DNA from: Qipengyuania gaetbuli
GTDB taxonomy: Bacteria; Pseudomonadota; Alphaproteobacteria; Sphingomonadales; Sphingomonadaceae
Assembly (NCBI RefSeq): GCF_009827315.1
Contig: NZ_WTYF01000004.1
Coordinates: 1,240,001-1,304,000, forward strand
DNA: 64,000 nt
Reading direction: 5' to 3'
The position numbers were made by a program, and so were the translations under genes. The notes beneath the pieces were generated by a model. It was not told where the DNA came from, did not search any database, and worked only from the letters and a program-made list of their open reading frames with translations. The first letter of the stretch is position 1. Each line of letters opens with the position of its first letter. Of the stretch, positions 1-7,357 are shown piece after piece.

Positions 1-1
1 C

Positions 2-1141
2 GCCTCGCTGATGGCGGCGGGCATCGCGATCGACCGCCCGGTCAGCTGGAAGAACTGGGGCCAGATCTGGCCCTTGCTGCTGGTGGCCATGCCGCTGACA
101 ATCGCAGCGGTGGCCTGGCTCGGCTGGTGGGCACTGGGCCTTGCGCCTGCCTCCGCCTTGCTGCTGGGGGCGGCGATGGCACCGACCGACCCGGTGCTTG
201 CCCGCAGCGTCCAGGTAGGCCCGCCGGGCGAGAACAAGCGGCACGACGTACGCTTCTCGCTCACCGTCGAGGCAGGCCTCAACGACGGCCTCGCCTTTCC
301 TTTCACCTACCTCGCGATTGCCGCGGTCGGCATGAGTTCGCTCGGCGCCTGGACGCTGGAGTGGGCTGCGCTCGACCTCGTCTGGCGGATCGTCGCGGGC
401 GTCGCGATGGGCTGGGCCGTGGGCCGCGCGGGCGCCTGGTACGTGTTCGAGCGCGAGGCTGACGCTCCTATCGAAGAACTGGAGAACGAAGAGGACAGCG
501 GCGTCGACCAGCCGACCTATTCGACCAGCGAAGGGCTGATCGTGCTCGGCACGCTCCTGCTTGCCTATGGGCTTGCGGAGATGGTCGAAGGCTATGGCTT
601 CATCGCCGTCTTTGTCGGGGCGGTCACGGCCCGGCAGCGCGAGAACCGCAGCCGCTATCACAAGCTGAGCCACCACTTCATCGACCAGATCGAGCAGATC
701 GTGCTGGTCGCGGTGCTGTTCGGGTTCGGCGCCATGCTGGCAAGCGGGGTGCTGGACGCGCTGACCTGGCCGGCCGCGCTGGTGGGGCTTGCACTGATCT
801 TCGTCATCCGCCCGGTTGCGGGGCTGATGGCGGAAGCGAATTGCAACCTGCCGCTGGTCGGCAAGCTCACCGTCGCCTTCCTCGGCGTGCGGGGGATGGG
901 GTCGATCTACTACCTCGCCTACGGGCAGAACCACGCCGATTTCCAAGGGCTGGACCTGCTCTGGGCGCTGGCGAGCTTCATCATCCTCACCTCGATCGTC
1001 GTGCACGGCATCCTTGCAGGGCCGCTGATCCGCCATGCGGAGCGTCGCAACGCGCATATCCATGACGGGCAGGAAGACACGATCGATCGCCTCACTCCCG
1101 AAAGCAGGAGCTTGAGGGTGCAGCCCGATCCCAAGCTCTAG
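2..1141 (+). CDS. Na+/H+ antiporter (CPA1/NhaP family), 5' partial
   Basis: The reading frame is open from base 2, so the true start lies before the window; 379 residues are visible. The protein is a run of hydrophobic helices with the CPA1 signature APTDPVLARSVQVG near residue 60, which carries the transport aspartate, and a later conserved stretch RQRENRSRYHKLSHHF. An acidic loop (ELENEEDSG) interrupts the helices near residue 160. The family exchanges Na+ or K+ for H+ across the inner membrane. The C-terminal tail is short and soluble. Family assignment is firm; ion specificity cannot be read from sequence. Confidence 0.85.
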   Translation, partial: ASLMAAGIAIDRPVSWKNWGQIWPLLLVAMPLTIAAVAWLGWWALGLAPASALLLGAAMAPTDPVLARSVQVGPPGENKRHDVRFSLTVEAGLNDGLAFPFTYLAIAAVGMSSLGAWTLEWAALDLVWRIVAGVAMGWAVGRAGAWYVFEREADAPIEELENEEDSGVDQPTYSTSEGLIVLGTLLLAYGLAEMVEGYGFIAVFVGAVTARQRENRSRYHKLSHHFIDQIEQIVLVAVLFGFGAMLASGVLDALTWPAALVGLALIFVIRPVAGLMAEANCNLPLVGKLTVAFLGVRGMGSIYYLAYGQNHADFQGLDLLWALASFIILTSIVVHGILAGPLIRHAERRNAHIHDGQEDTIDRLTPESRSLRVQPDPKL

Positions 1142-1158
1142 CGCGGCAGGCAAGCAAA

Positions 1159-1186
1159 AGGGCGGCCGGATCACTCCGACCGCCCT
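1159..1186. terminator. Hairpin between antiporter and tig, probable tig terminator
   Basis: Inverted repeat AGGGCGG / CCGCCCT with an inner GGA/TCC pairing. Read on the minus strand it is followed by TTTTGC, so it fits a rho-independent terminator for tig. On the plus strand the T-run is weaker. Confidence 0.6.
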
Positions 1187-1207
1187 CGAATGCTTTTCGC
1201 CGAATGA

Positions 1208-2767
1208 TTACTTCTTGGCGGCAGGCTTCTTCGCAGGAGCCTTCTTGGCAGCGGGCTTCTTGGCCGCGGCCTTCTTGGCGGGAGCCTTCTTCTCGCCTTC
1301 GTCCTTCTTGGCGGCTGCCTTCTTCGCCGGAGCCTTCTTGGCCGGCTTCTCGTCGGCCTTCTTGTCTTCGGCCTTCTTGGCAGGAGCCTTCTTCTTGGCG
1401 GGGGCCTTCTTCTTGGCAGGCTTGGCCGCTTCGGCGGTTTCTTCCGCTTCGATGGCAGCTTCCAGTTCCTCGCGCGTCACTTCGCGGTCGGTGATTTCGG
1501 ACTTGTCGAACAGGAAGTCGACGACCTTGTCTTCGTAGAGCGGGGCGCGCAGCTGGGCGGCGGCCATCGGCTCCGACTGGACGTACTGGATGAAGCGTTC
1601 ACGGTCTTCGGCGCGGTACTGCTGGGCAGCCTGCTGGATGAGCATGCTCATTTCCTGCGAGGTGACCTGCACGTTGTTGGCCTGGCCGATTTCCGACAGC
1701 AGCAGGCCGAGGCGCACGCGGCGTTCGGCGATCGAGCGGTAGTCGTCCTTCTCGGCTTCTATTTCCTTCAGCATGGCTTCCGGATCGTCCGAACGGGCGG
1801 CTTCCTGCTGGAGCTGGGTCCAGATCTGATCGAACTCGGCATCCACCATGCCCTGCGGGACGGCGAAGTCGTGACCGGCAGCCAGCTGGTCGAGCAGCGA
1901 GCGCTTCATCTGGGTGCGGGTAAGGCCGGCAGTTTCCTGCTCGAGCTGGCCGCGCATCAGTTCCTTGAGCTTGTCGAGACCGTCGAGGCCGAAGTTCTTG
2001 GCGAAGGCATCGTCGATTTCGGTCTCGCCCTCGACCTTGACCGCCTGCACGGTCACGTCGAATTCGGCTTCCTTGCCGGCAAGGTGCGCGGCCTGGTAAT
2101 CTTCGGGGAAGGTGACCGTGATGGTCTTCTTGTCGCCCGTCTTCACGCCGGTCAGCTGGTCTTCGAAGCCGGGGATGAACATGCCCGAGCCGAGCACCAG
2201 CGGGGTGTTCTCGGCCTTGCCGCCTTCGAATTCGACGCCGTCGACGCGGCCCACGAAGTCGATGATCAGCTGGTCGCCATCGGCGGCCTTCTTCGACTTG
2301 GCGGCATCCTTGTAGCTCTTGTTGTTGGCGGCGAGCATCTTGATCGCGTCCATGACCTGATCGTCACTGACGGGGACCGTCAGGCGTTCGATGGCAAGAC
2401 CGTCGACCGAGGGAGCCTCGATCTGGGGGAGCACTTCAAGCTCGACCGTGACCTTGGCATCCTTGCCGTCGGCATAGTCGGCGCCGAGTTCGACCTTGGG
2501 CTGCATCGCGGGACGTAGTTCGTTGTCGGTCATGACCTTGTCGACCGATTCGCGGATCATGTCGTTCACGGCCTGCGCGTGCAGCTGTTCGCCATGCATC
2601 TTGCGGACGAGATTCGCCGGGACCTTGCCGGGGCGGAAGCCGGGCATCTTCACCTGCGGGGCGATCTTCTTGATCTCGCTATCGATCCGGCCGTCGATTT
2701 CCTTGGCCGAAATGGTGATCGAATAGGCGCGCTTCAGGCCGTCATTGGCGGTTTCTTTGATCTGCAT
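1208..2767 (-). CDS. tig: Trigger factor with long Lys/Ala/Pro tail
   Basis: Ribosome-associated chaperone and peptidyl-prolyl isomerase. The start at 2767 gives MQIKETANDG and a 519-residue protein. The ribosome-docking signature GFRPGKVP lies in the N-terminal domain, followed by the FKBP-type domain (GDQLIIDFVGRVDG ... GSGMFIPGFEDQL) and the alpha-helical C-domain with substrate-binding arms. The last 72 residues are unusual: a low-complexity AKK/PAKK repeat with about 30 lysines, similar in composition to histone-H1-like tails. Most trigger factors are about 430-450 residues and lack this. An alternative start further upstream would run through the tRNA gene and is rejected. Confidence 0.97.
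   Translation of the reverse strand: MQIKETANDGLKRAYSITISAKEIDGRIDSEIKKIAPQVKMPGFRPGKVPANLVRKMHGEQLHAQAVNDMIRESVDKVMTDNELRPAMQPKVELGADYADGKDAKVTVELEVLPQIEAPSVDGLAIERLTVPVSDDQVMDAIKMLAANNKSYKDAAKSKKAADGDQLIIDFVGRVDGVEFEGGKAENTPLVLGSGMFIPGFEDQLTGVKTGDKKTITVTFPEDYQAAHLAGKEAEFDVTVQAVKVEGETEIDDAFAKNFGLDGLDKLKELMRGQLEQETAGLTRTQMKRSLLDQLAAGHDFAVPQGMVDAEFDQIWTQLQQEAARSDDPEAMLKEIEAEKDDYRSIAERRVRLGLLLSEIGQANNVQVTSQEMSMLIQQAAQQYRAEDRERFIQYVQSEPMAAAQLRAPLYEDKVVDFLFDKSEITDREVTREELEAAIEAEETAEAAKPAKKKAPAKKKAPAKKAEDKKADEKPAKKAPAKKAAAKKDEGEKKAPAKKAAAKKPAAKKAPAKKPAAKK
1211..1426 (-). repeat. Coding low-complexity PAKK/AAKK repeat tract in tig
   Basis: This segment encodes the last 72 residues of trigger factor. 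It is built from imperfect repeats of PAKKAPAKK and AAAKKPAAKK type, broken once by acidic DEGE. On the plus strand it shows as repeated cttcttggc units. It stays in frame with tig and has no stop, so it is part of the protein. Confidence 0.9.
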
Positions 2768-2835
2768 GGGATGAAAACTCGTGACTTTCCAAGTGTCTAA
2801 ATATGGCGCGAAGGCTAAATACGTCCGCGACGGAC

Positions 2836-2920
2836 TGGTGCGGGCGAAGGGACTCGAACCCCCACATCTTTCGATACTGGTACCTAAAACCAGCGCGTCT
2901 ACCAGTTCCGCCACGCCCGC
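2836..2920 (-). tRNA. tRNA-Leu (anticodon TAG)
   Basis: On the minus strand the acceptor arms GCGGGCG / CGCCCGC pair, followed by discriminator A and an encoded CCA. The anticodon stem CTGGT / ACCAG encloses the loop TTTAGGT, giving anticodon TAG. The T-arm shows GTTCGAGTC. The total of 85 nt with a long variable arm fits a class II leucine tRNA. It lies 68 nt upstream of tig on the same strand. Confidence 0.95.
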
Positions 2921-3078
2921 TAACCCGAACGAAGCTGCACGTAGGCGACGGGCGCCACGCGTATAGGCGCGTGCCTCTAGTCGGGTCGGGCGAAAAGGGC
3001 AAGCGCGGCAGCACGACGGGAACGTCCTGTCCCCGCGAGACGTTTTCAAACTGCTGCCGACCGAGCAAAGGACACCCC

Positions 3079-3252
3079 ATGGCCACACAGCCCGACCCCG
3101 ACCGGATCGACCCCTCCGCACCGCCGGAGATGCCGCCCCCGCAGCAGCCGAACGAAAGCCCGATGGAAGAGCCGCCCGGCATCGAGCCGCTCCAGCCGGA
3201 CTATGACGAGCCCTCGCCCTCCCCGCTGGAGACGCCGCCCCCGCCGGATTGA
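3079..3252 (+). CDS. Small proline/acid-rich protein of unknown function
   Basis: A 57-residue ORF starting MATQPDPDRIDPS, preceded by AAAGGA at a usable spacing. About a third of the residues are proline, with many Asp/Glu and no hydrophobic segment, so the product is probably disordered and cytoplasmic. I recognise no domain. The codon pattern matches its neighbours and it sits just ahead of the DUF3297 gene on the same strand. It could be a non-coding GC-rich artefact, but the start context supports it modestly. Confidence 0.5.
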   Translation: MATQPDPDRIDPSAPPEMPPPQQPNESPMEEPPGIEPLQPDYDEPSPSPLETPPPPD

Positions 3253-3291
3253 CCTTGCGGGCAGGCTCAAGCGCGACTAGTGGCGCGACCC

Positions 3292-3576
3292 ATGAGCGAC
3301 GACACCAAAGCAGACCTTCCGCCCGACCACCTTTCGGTCAACCCCAAGAGCGAGCATTTCGACGTCGAAGTGCTGAAGCGCGGCGTGGGAATCCGCTTCA
3401 AGGGCCGCGAGCGAACCGACATCGAGGAATATTCGATTTCCGAAGGCTGGGTGCGCGTCCAGGCCGGCAAAACCGTCGACCGCAAGGGCAATCCGCTGAC
3501 GCTGAAGCTGAGCGGCCCGGTCGAAGCCTGGTACGAAGACCTTGGCGACAATCCGCCGGTCAACAAGGCCGACTGA
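3292..3576 (+). CDS. DUF3297 family protein
   Basis: A small soluble protein (94 residues from ATG 3292) with the conserved stretch RGVGIRFKGRERTDIEEY and SEGWVRVQAGKTVDRKGNPL that marks DUF3297. The biochemical function is unknown; some databases label homologues glutathione peroxidase without support. A GTG at 3280 would add MARP, but the family usually begins at MSD, so the internal ATG is preferred. Its stop codon abuts the stop of the convergent CHAP gene at 3577. Confidence 0.85.
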   Translation: MSDDTKADLPPDHLSVNPKSEHFDVEVLKRGVGIRFKGRERTDIEEYSISEGWVRVQAGKTVDRKGNPLTLKLSGPVEAWYEDLGDNPPVNKAD

Positions 3577-4167
3577 TCACTCCGCGTAACCGGCGAAAGC
3601 CGACAGGAACTCGCGCGAGGTCTTACTCGGTGCGGGAGCTTGCGCAATCTGCACCGACGCCGCCGGACGCGGGCTGCGCGCCCTGTCGGAATAGATGAAC
3701 CCGGCCGTCGGCCAGCGCGTAGTCCCGAGGTCGCCGATCGGCGCATACCACACCTGCACCTCGCTCCAGTCGTTTGCAGCGGAGACGTCCTGTGCCAGCA
3801 CGTCCTTCTCGACCTGCCCGCGGCGGCCGTTCACTGGCGACCAGTTCGCATGGTCGAGCAGGATGCGGCGCGAATCGATCACGCGGCTCACGGTCGCGAC
3901 ATGGCCGAGTTCCATCGAGCGGTGCGGCCTGAAGGCCAGGACTGCGCCGGGCCGCGGCGCACTGCCGGTCGCATAGCGACCCTGCGCCTGGTCCCACCAG
4001 GTATGGGCATCGCCATAAAGCTCGATCCCCGAAACCTCGCGCGCATAGGGCGCGCACTGGATGTAGGCGGTCAGTTCCTCGGACCCGTCGCTGGCATGGG
4101 CGGGTGCGTCCGACATGGCGGTCGCAGCGAAAAGACAGGCGGCGGTGGATGCGGCTAGCTTTCTCAT
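3577..4167 (-). CDS. Secreted CHAP-domain amidase/peptidase
   Basis: A 196-residue protein with a signal peptide (MRKLAASTAACLFAATA, cleavage likely after AHA near residue 25). The CHAP nucleophile is C38 in YIQCAPYAREVSG, the paired histidine is H89 in MELGHVA, and the DHANW motif follows. CHAP domains cleave amide bonds in peptidoglycan or related substrates, so a periplasmic cell-wall role is likely. The C-terminal third (after GFIYSDRAR) is unassigned. An upstream in-frame ATG at 4188 exists, but the signal peptide begins naturally at 4167. Confidence 0.85.
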   Translation of the reverse strand: MRKLAASTAACLFAATAMSDAPAHASDGSEELTAYIQCAPYAREVSGIELYGDAHTWWDQAQGRYATGSAPRPGAVLAFRPHRSMELGHVATVSRVIDSRRILLDHANWSPVNGRRGQVEKDVLAQDVSAANDWSEVQVWYAPIGDLGTTRWPTAGFIYSDRARSPRPAASVQIAQAPAPSKTSREFLSAFAGYAE

Positions 4168-4255
4168 GCCTCCGGCATAATTGGACATGGTTAAGACAGG
4201 CCTAAGCCGCGCGCACTTGCCAATTCGCCCGCAAGAGGCCACTTGCCGCGACAGA

Positions 4256-5650
4256 ATGAGCGCCTCCAAACCTACCGTCATCATCATCGGCCGGCCCAAC
4301 GTGGGCAAGTCCACCCTGTTCAACAGGCTGGTCGGCAAGAAACTCGCCCTGGTCGACGACCAGCCCGGCGTCACGCGCGACCGTCGGATGGGCGATGCCG
4401 TGATCGCAGGGCTCGAGTTCACCGTGGTCGACACCGCAGGCTGGGAAGACGAGGACGCCGAAACGCTGCCGGGCCGGATGCGCAAGCAGACCGAGGTCAG
4501 CCTGGAAGGCGCCGATGCCGCGCTGTTCGTCATCGATGCACGTGCGGGCATCACCCCGCTGGACGAGGAAATCGCCCGCTGGCTGCGCGAGCAGGAAGTG
4601 CCGGTCGTGCTCGTCGCCAACAAGGCCGAAGGCAAGGCGGCAGAAGCAGGCATCTACGAAAGCTATTCGCTGGGTCTTGGAGAACCGCTTGGTATCTCGG
4701 CCGAACACGGCGAAGGCGTGGCCGACCTGTTCGGCGGCTTGTGGCCGCTGATCGGCGCCAAGGCCGAAGAAGCCGAAACGGCTGCCGAGTTCGAGTCCGA
4801 GGACGATGAAGAGGCCCTGTCCGGTCCGCTCAAGCTGGCGATCGTCGGGCGTCCCAATGCCGGCAAGTCCACGCTGATCAACCAGCTGCTGGGCGAAGAC
4901 CGCCTGCTGACCGGTCCAGAGGCCGGGATCACCCGCGATTCCATCGCCGTGGACTGGGAATGGTTCGATCCCAAGGCCAACGAGACGCGCCAGATCCGCC
5001 TGATCGACACCGCCGGTATGCGCAAGCGCGCCCGTGTGGTCGACAAGCTCGAGAAACTGTCGGTCGCAGACGCGCGCCGCGCGATCGATTTCGCCGAGGT
5101 CGTGGTGCTATTGCTCGATGCGACCAAGGGGCTCGAACACCAGGACCTCAAGATCGCCAGCCAGGTGCTCGAAGAAGGCCGTGCACTGATGGTCGCGATC
5201 AACAAGTGGGATATCGCGGAAAACGCGAGCTCGCTGTTCAACGGCATCCGCGAGGCGCTGAACGAAGGGCTGGCACAGGTCCGCGGCGTGCCGCTGTTCG
5301 CGGTGTCCGCCAAGACCGGCAAGGGCCTCGACACCATGCTGTCCGCGGCCTTCGAACTGCGCGAGGCGTGGAGCCGCCGCGTACCGACTGCCGCGCTCAA
5401 TCGCTGGTTCGACGACGCGCTGGAAGCAAACCCGCCGCCCGCGCCCAAGGGCAAGCGCATCAAGCTGCGTTACATTACCCAGGCCAGCACCCGCCCGCCG
5501 CGCTTCGTCGTGTTCGGCACCCGGCTGGACATGCTGCCGAAGAGCTACGAGCGCTATCTCGTCAACGGCATCCGCCAGAAGCTGGGCTTCGATGCGGTGC
5601 CGGTCCGCGTCGTGCTGAAGTCGCCCAAGAACCCGTACAAGAAGGACTGA
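4256..5650 (+). CDS. der: GTPase Der (EngA), ribosome assembly
   Basis: A double-GTPase that acts in 50S ribosomal subunit maturation. The first G domain starts at once with GRPNVGKST and DTAGWED; the second has GRPNAGKST, DTAGMRKRAR and NKWD; the C-terminal KH-like domain (RYITQASTRPPRF) closes the protein. The length of 464 residues is normal for the family. ATG 4256 (MSASKPTV) is chosen because the longer frame from 4181 adds residues that do not match the family. A DUF2721 gene follows after 5 nt, suggesting co-transcription. Confidence 0.97.
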   Translation: MSASKPTVIIIGRPNVGKSTLFNRLVGKKLALVDDQPGVTRDRRMGDAVIAGLEFTVVDTAGWEDEDAETLPGRMRKQTEVSLEGADAALFVIDARAGITPLDEEIARWLREQEVPVVLVANKAEGKAAEAGIYESYSLGLGEPLGISAEHGEGVADLFGGLWPLIGAKAEEAETAAEFESEDDEEALSGPLKLAIVGRPNAGKSTLINQLLGEDRLLTGPEAGITRDSIAVDWEWFDPKANETRQIRLIDTAGMRKRARVVDKLEKLSVADARRAIDFAEVVVLLLDATKGLEHQDLKIASQVLEEGRALMVAINKWDIAENASSLFNGIREALNEGLAQVRGVPLFAVSAKTGKGLDTMLSAAFELREAWSRRVPTAALNRWFDDALEANPPPAPKGKRIKLRYITQASTRPPRFVVFGTRLDMLPKSYERYLVNGIRQKLGFDAVPVRVVLKSPKNPYKKD

Positions 5651-5655
5651 TCGCG

Positions 5656-6147
5656 ATGCCGGTCGACCTGCTCCTCAGCCTGCCGGGGATCGACATAATC
5701 GAGCGCACCAGTTCCAGCGTCCGCGTCCAGAACGTGGTGCAGCTTTCGCTGGCACCTGCGTTCCTCCTCGCCGGTATCGGCGCGGTCATGAACGTCATGA
5801 CCAACAGGCTGATCTGGGTCGCCAACAAGATCGAGCGCATCCTTGCCGCGGACGAGGCGGGCGAGGCAGGCGACCTGGTAAAGGAACTGCCCGCGCTGGA
5901 ACGGCGCCGCGTGCTGGCCCAGCGCGCGGTGATGCTGAGCACCGCATCGGCTTTCACCATCAGCATCGTCATCATGCTGCTGTTCGTAAGCGCCTTCATC
6001 CGCACCCCGCTGGGCACGCTCGTCGCGCTTTCGTGGCTGGTCACGATGGCGCTGCTGATGGCGGGCCTTGCCGCCTTCCTCATGGAAACGCGCACTGCCG
6101 CAAGGCGCAATCACGAACGCATGGTCGAGCGCATCGGCGGCGACTGA
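5656..6147 (+). CDS. DUF2721 family membrane protein
   Basis: 163 residues with three hydrophobic segments: about 33-50 (LSLAPAFLLAGIGAV), 96-115 (ASAFTISIVIMLLFVSAFI) and 121-142. A charged cytoplasmic-type stretch (LPALERRRVLAQRAV) sits between the first and second, and the C-terminal tail is basic. This layout fits DUF2721, whose function is unknown. The gene starts 5 nt after der. Confidence 0.8.
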   Translation: MPVDLLLSLPGIDIIERTSSSVRVQNVVQLSLAPAFLLAGIGAVMNVMTNRLIWVANKIERILAADEAGEAGDLVKELPALERRRVLAQRAVMLSTASAFTISIVIMLLFVSAFIRTPLGTLVALSWLVTMALLMAGLAAFLMETRTAARRNHERMVERIGGD

Positions 6148-6264
6148 CCGTATTTCCGCCTCCGGTCGGGGACAGGCCGACGCTACGGAAAGGCGACTAT
6201 ACCTGCGTTATCTGCCGTTAATCGGTGCCGCCCCACCCTCCCTATCGAGCAAGGGAGATTTGCC

Positions 6265-6465
6265 ATGGAGAGAATCAGCCTCTCGATCGTGCCTCACGGG
6301 GAAGACCACGCGCTGGAATTCGACGCGCTTGACATTGCCGCCGCGCTCATGATTGCCGACATCAATGCCGCCGAGGGACCGGCCGAATTGCGCGAAGGCA
6401 CGCGGCACATCGCCACCCTACGCCGCCACGGATCGAGCGGCGCGGCCTTCTGGGAGGTGTCGTGA
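6265..6465 (+). CDS. Small hypothetical protein (66 aa)
   Basis: The ORF MERISLSIVPHGEDHALEF has a good AGGGAG Shine-Dalgarno about 8 nt before the ATG. The composition is mildly acidic with an alanine-rich helix (DIAAALMIADINAAEG) and no TM segment or known motif. It is convergent with bfr; the two stop codons are about 10 nt apart. I do not recognise the family. The ribosome-binding site is the main argument that it is real. Confidence 0.55.
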   Translation: MERISLSIVPHGEDHALEFDALDIAAALMIADINAAEGPAELREGTRHIATLRRHGSSGAAFWEVS

Positions 6466-6475
6466 GCGGGCCGGC

Positions 6476-6973
6476 CTAGCCGGCGTTTTCCTGCGCGTCG
6501 CCGGCGGGCTTGGAGTTGAGCTGGACGTAATTCTGCAGGCCCATGCGTTCGATCATGTCGAACTGGGTCTCGAGGAAGTCGACATGCTCTTCCTCGCTTT
6601 CGAGGATGCGCTCGAAAATCTCGCGGCTGACATAGTCGCGCACGCTTTCGCAGTGTTCGATCGCGTCGCGCAGCAGCGGAATCGCCTCGTTTTCCATCGC
6701 GAGGTCGGCGCGCAGGATTTCCTCGACCGTCTCGCCGACCTTGAGCTTGTGGATGGCCTGGAAGTTGGGGAGCCCGTTCAGGAACAGGATCCGTTCGGCA
6801 AGGATGTCGGCGTGCTTCATCTCGTCGATGGATTCGTGCCGCTCGTACTCGGCCAGCTTGCTGACGCCCCAGTCGGCCAGCACGCGGTAGTGCAGCCAGT
6901 ACTGGTTGATCGCCGTCAATTCGTTGGTCAGCGCCTTGTTGAGGTATTCGATGGTTTTCGGATCGCCCTTCAT
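6476..6973 (-). CDS. bfr: Bacterioferritin
   Basis: A 165-residue iron-storage protein that forms a 24-mer with haem between subunits. The diiron ferroxidase ligands are all present: E18, E51, H54, E94, E126 and H129 (HESIDEMKHAD and ESEEEHVD). The haem-ligating methionine is M52 in the same DEMKH motif. Lengths and spacing match E. coli Bfr closely, with one residue deleted before the last helix. The bfd gene lies 124 nt upstream on the same strand and would encode the ferredoxin that reduces and releases the stored iron. Confidence 0.97.
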   Translation of the reverse strand: MKGDPKTIEYLNKALTNELTAINQYWLHYRVLADWGVSKLAEYERHESIDEMKHADILAERILFLNGLPNFQAIHKLKVGETVEEILRADLAMENEAIPLLRDAIEHCESVRDYVSREIFERILESEEEHVDFLETQFDMIERMGLQNYVQLNSKPAGDAQENAG

Positions 6974-7097
6974 GGCCCTGTCCCTTTGTCTGGATTGAGG
7001 GCCGGACTATGCGTCCACCGACGCCTGCGGGCAAGGCAGGAAACGCAGAAAAATGGCGGAAATCCGCCAGTTGCGAGCGATTTTCAGTAGCGGTTTA

Positions 7098-7289
7098 CTA
7101 GCGGCCGCAGGCCGGTTCGAACGCCATTTCGCGCTCTTCGAAGATGATCGCATCGGCTTCGTCGAGGCAGGCGCCGCAATTGGGCCGCTTGCCGAGCGCG
7201 GCATAGCAGGCCTCCGCATCGCCCGAAACGCGGCGCGCCGTGGCACGCAAGTCGGTTTCGCGGATGGCATTGCAGATGCAGGTGTACAC
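7098..7289 (-). CDS. bfd: Bacterioferritin-associated ferredoxin
   Basis: A small [2Fe-2S] protein (63 residues) with the Bfd cysteine pattern CIC near the N-terminus and CGAC later (CICNAIRETDL ... NCGACLDEAD), which reduces bacterioferritin to mobilise iron. The GTG at 7289 is chosen: it gives the family start M-Y-T-C-I-C and has AAGGA 10 nt upstream. A longer TTG start at 7319 lacks a Shine-Dalgarno and lies inside a palindromic operator. It is upstream of bfr and probably controlled by iron through the two boxes at 7303-7347. Confidence 0.93.
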   Translation of the reverse strand: MYTCICNAIRETDLRATARRVSGDAEACYAALGKRPNCGACLDEADAIIFEEREMAFEPACGR

Positions 7290-7302
7290 GGTCTCGAAGT
7301 CC

Positions 7303-7319
7303 TTGCGATTGATTCGCAA
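7303..7319. promoter_or_regulatory. Palindromic iron-box-like operator 2 (bfd leader)
   Basis: A perfect 6-5-6 palindrome, TTGCGA-N5-TCGCAA, between the DUF418 stop and the bfd start. The same architecture occurs again 28 nt upstream and twice before the siderophore receptor at 62362. The position and the iron function of both genes suggest a Fur-type operator; the regulator itself is not in the window. Confidence 0.65.
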
Positions 7320-7330
7320 GAGCAGATGTA

Positions 7331-7347
7331 TTGCGAATTAGTCGCAA
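7331..7347. promoter_or_regulatory. Palindromic iron-box-like operator 1 (bfd leader)
   Basis: A perfect TTGCGA-N5-TCGCAA palindrome. On the plus strand its right flank (TCGCAATAGCA) matches the box at 62295 almost base for base, although the two genes are unrelated in sequence. A candidate Fur-type site. Confidence 0.65.
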
Positions 7348-7357
7348 TAGCAAGCCT

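Noticed and set aside
6471..6485. GCCGGC-CTA-GCCGGC hairpin over the bfr stop codon
   Set aside because: Short, no T-run, and partly coding; too weak to call a terminator or regulatory site.
7290..7319. TTG start for bfd at 7319
   Set aside because: It lacks a Shine-Dalgarno, lies inside the palindromic operator and adds residues before the conserved MYTCIC start.
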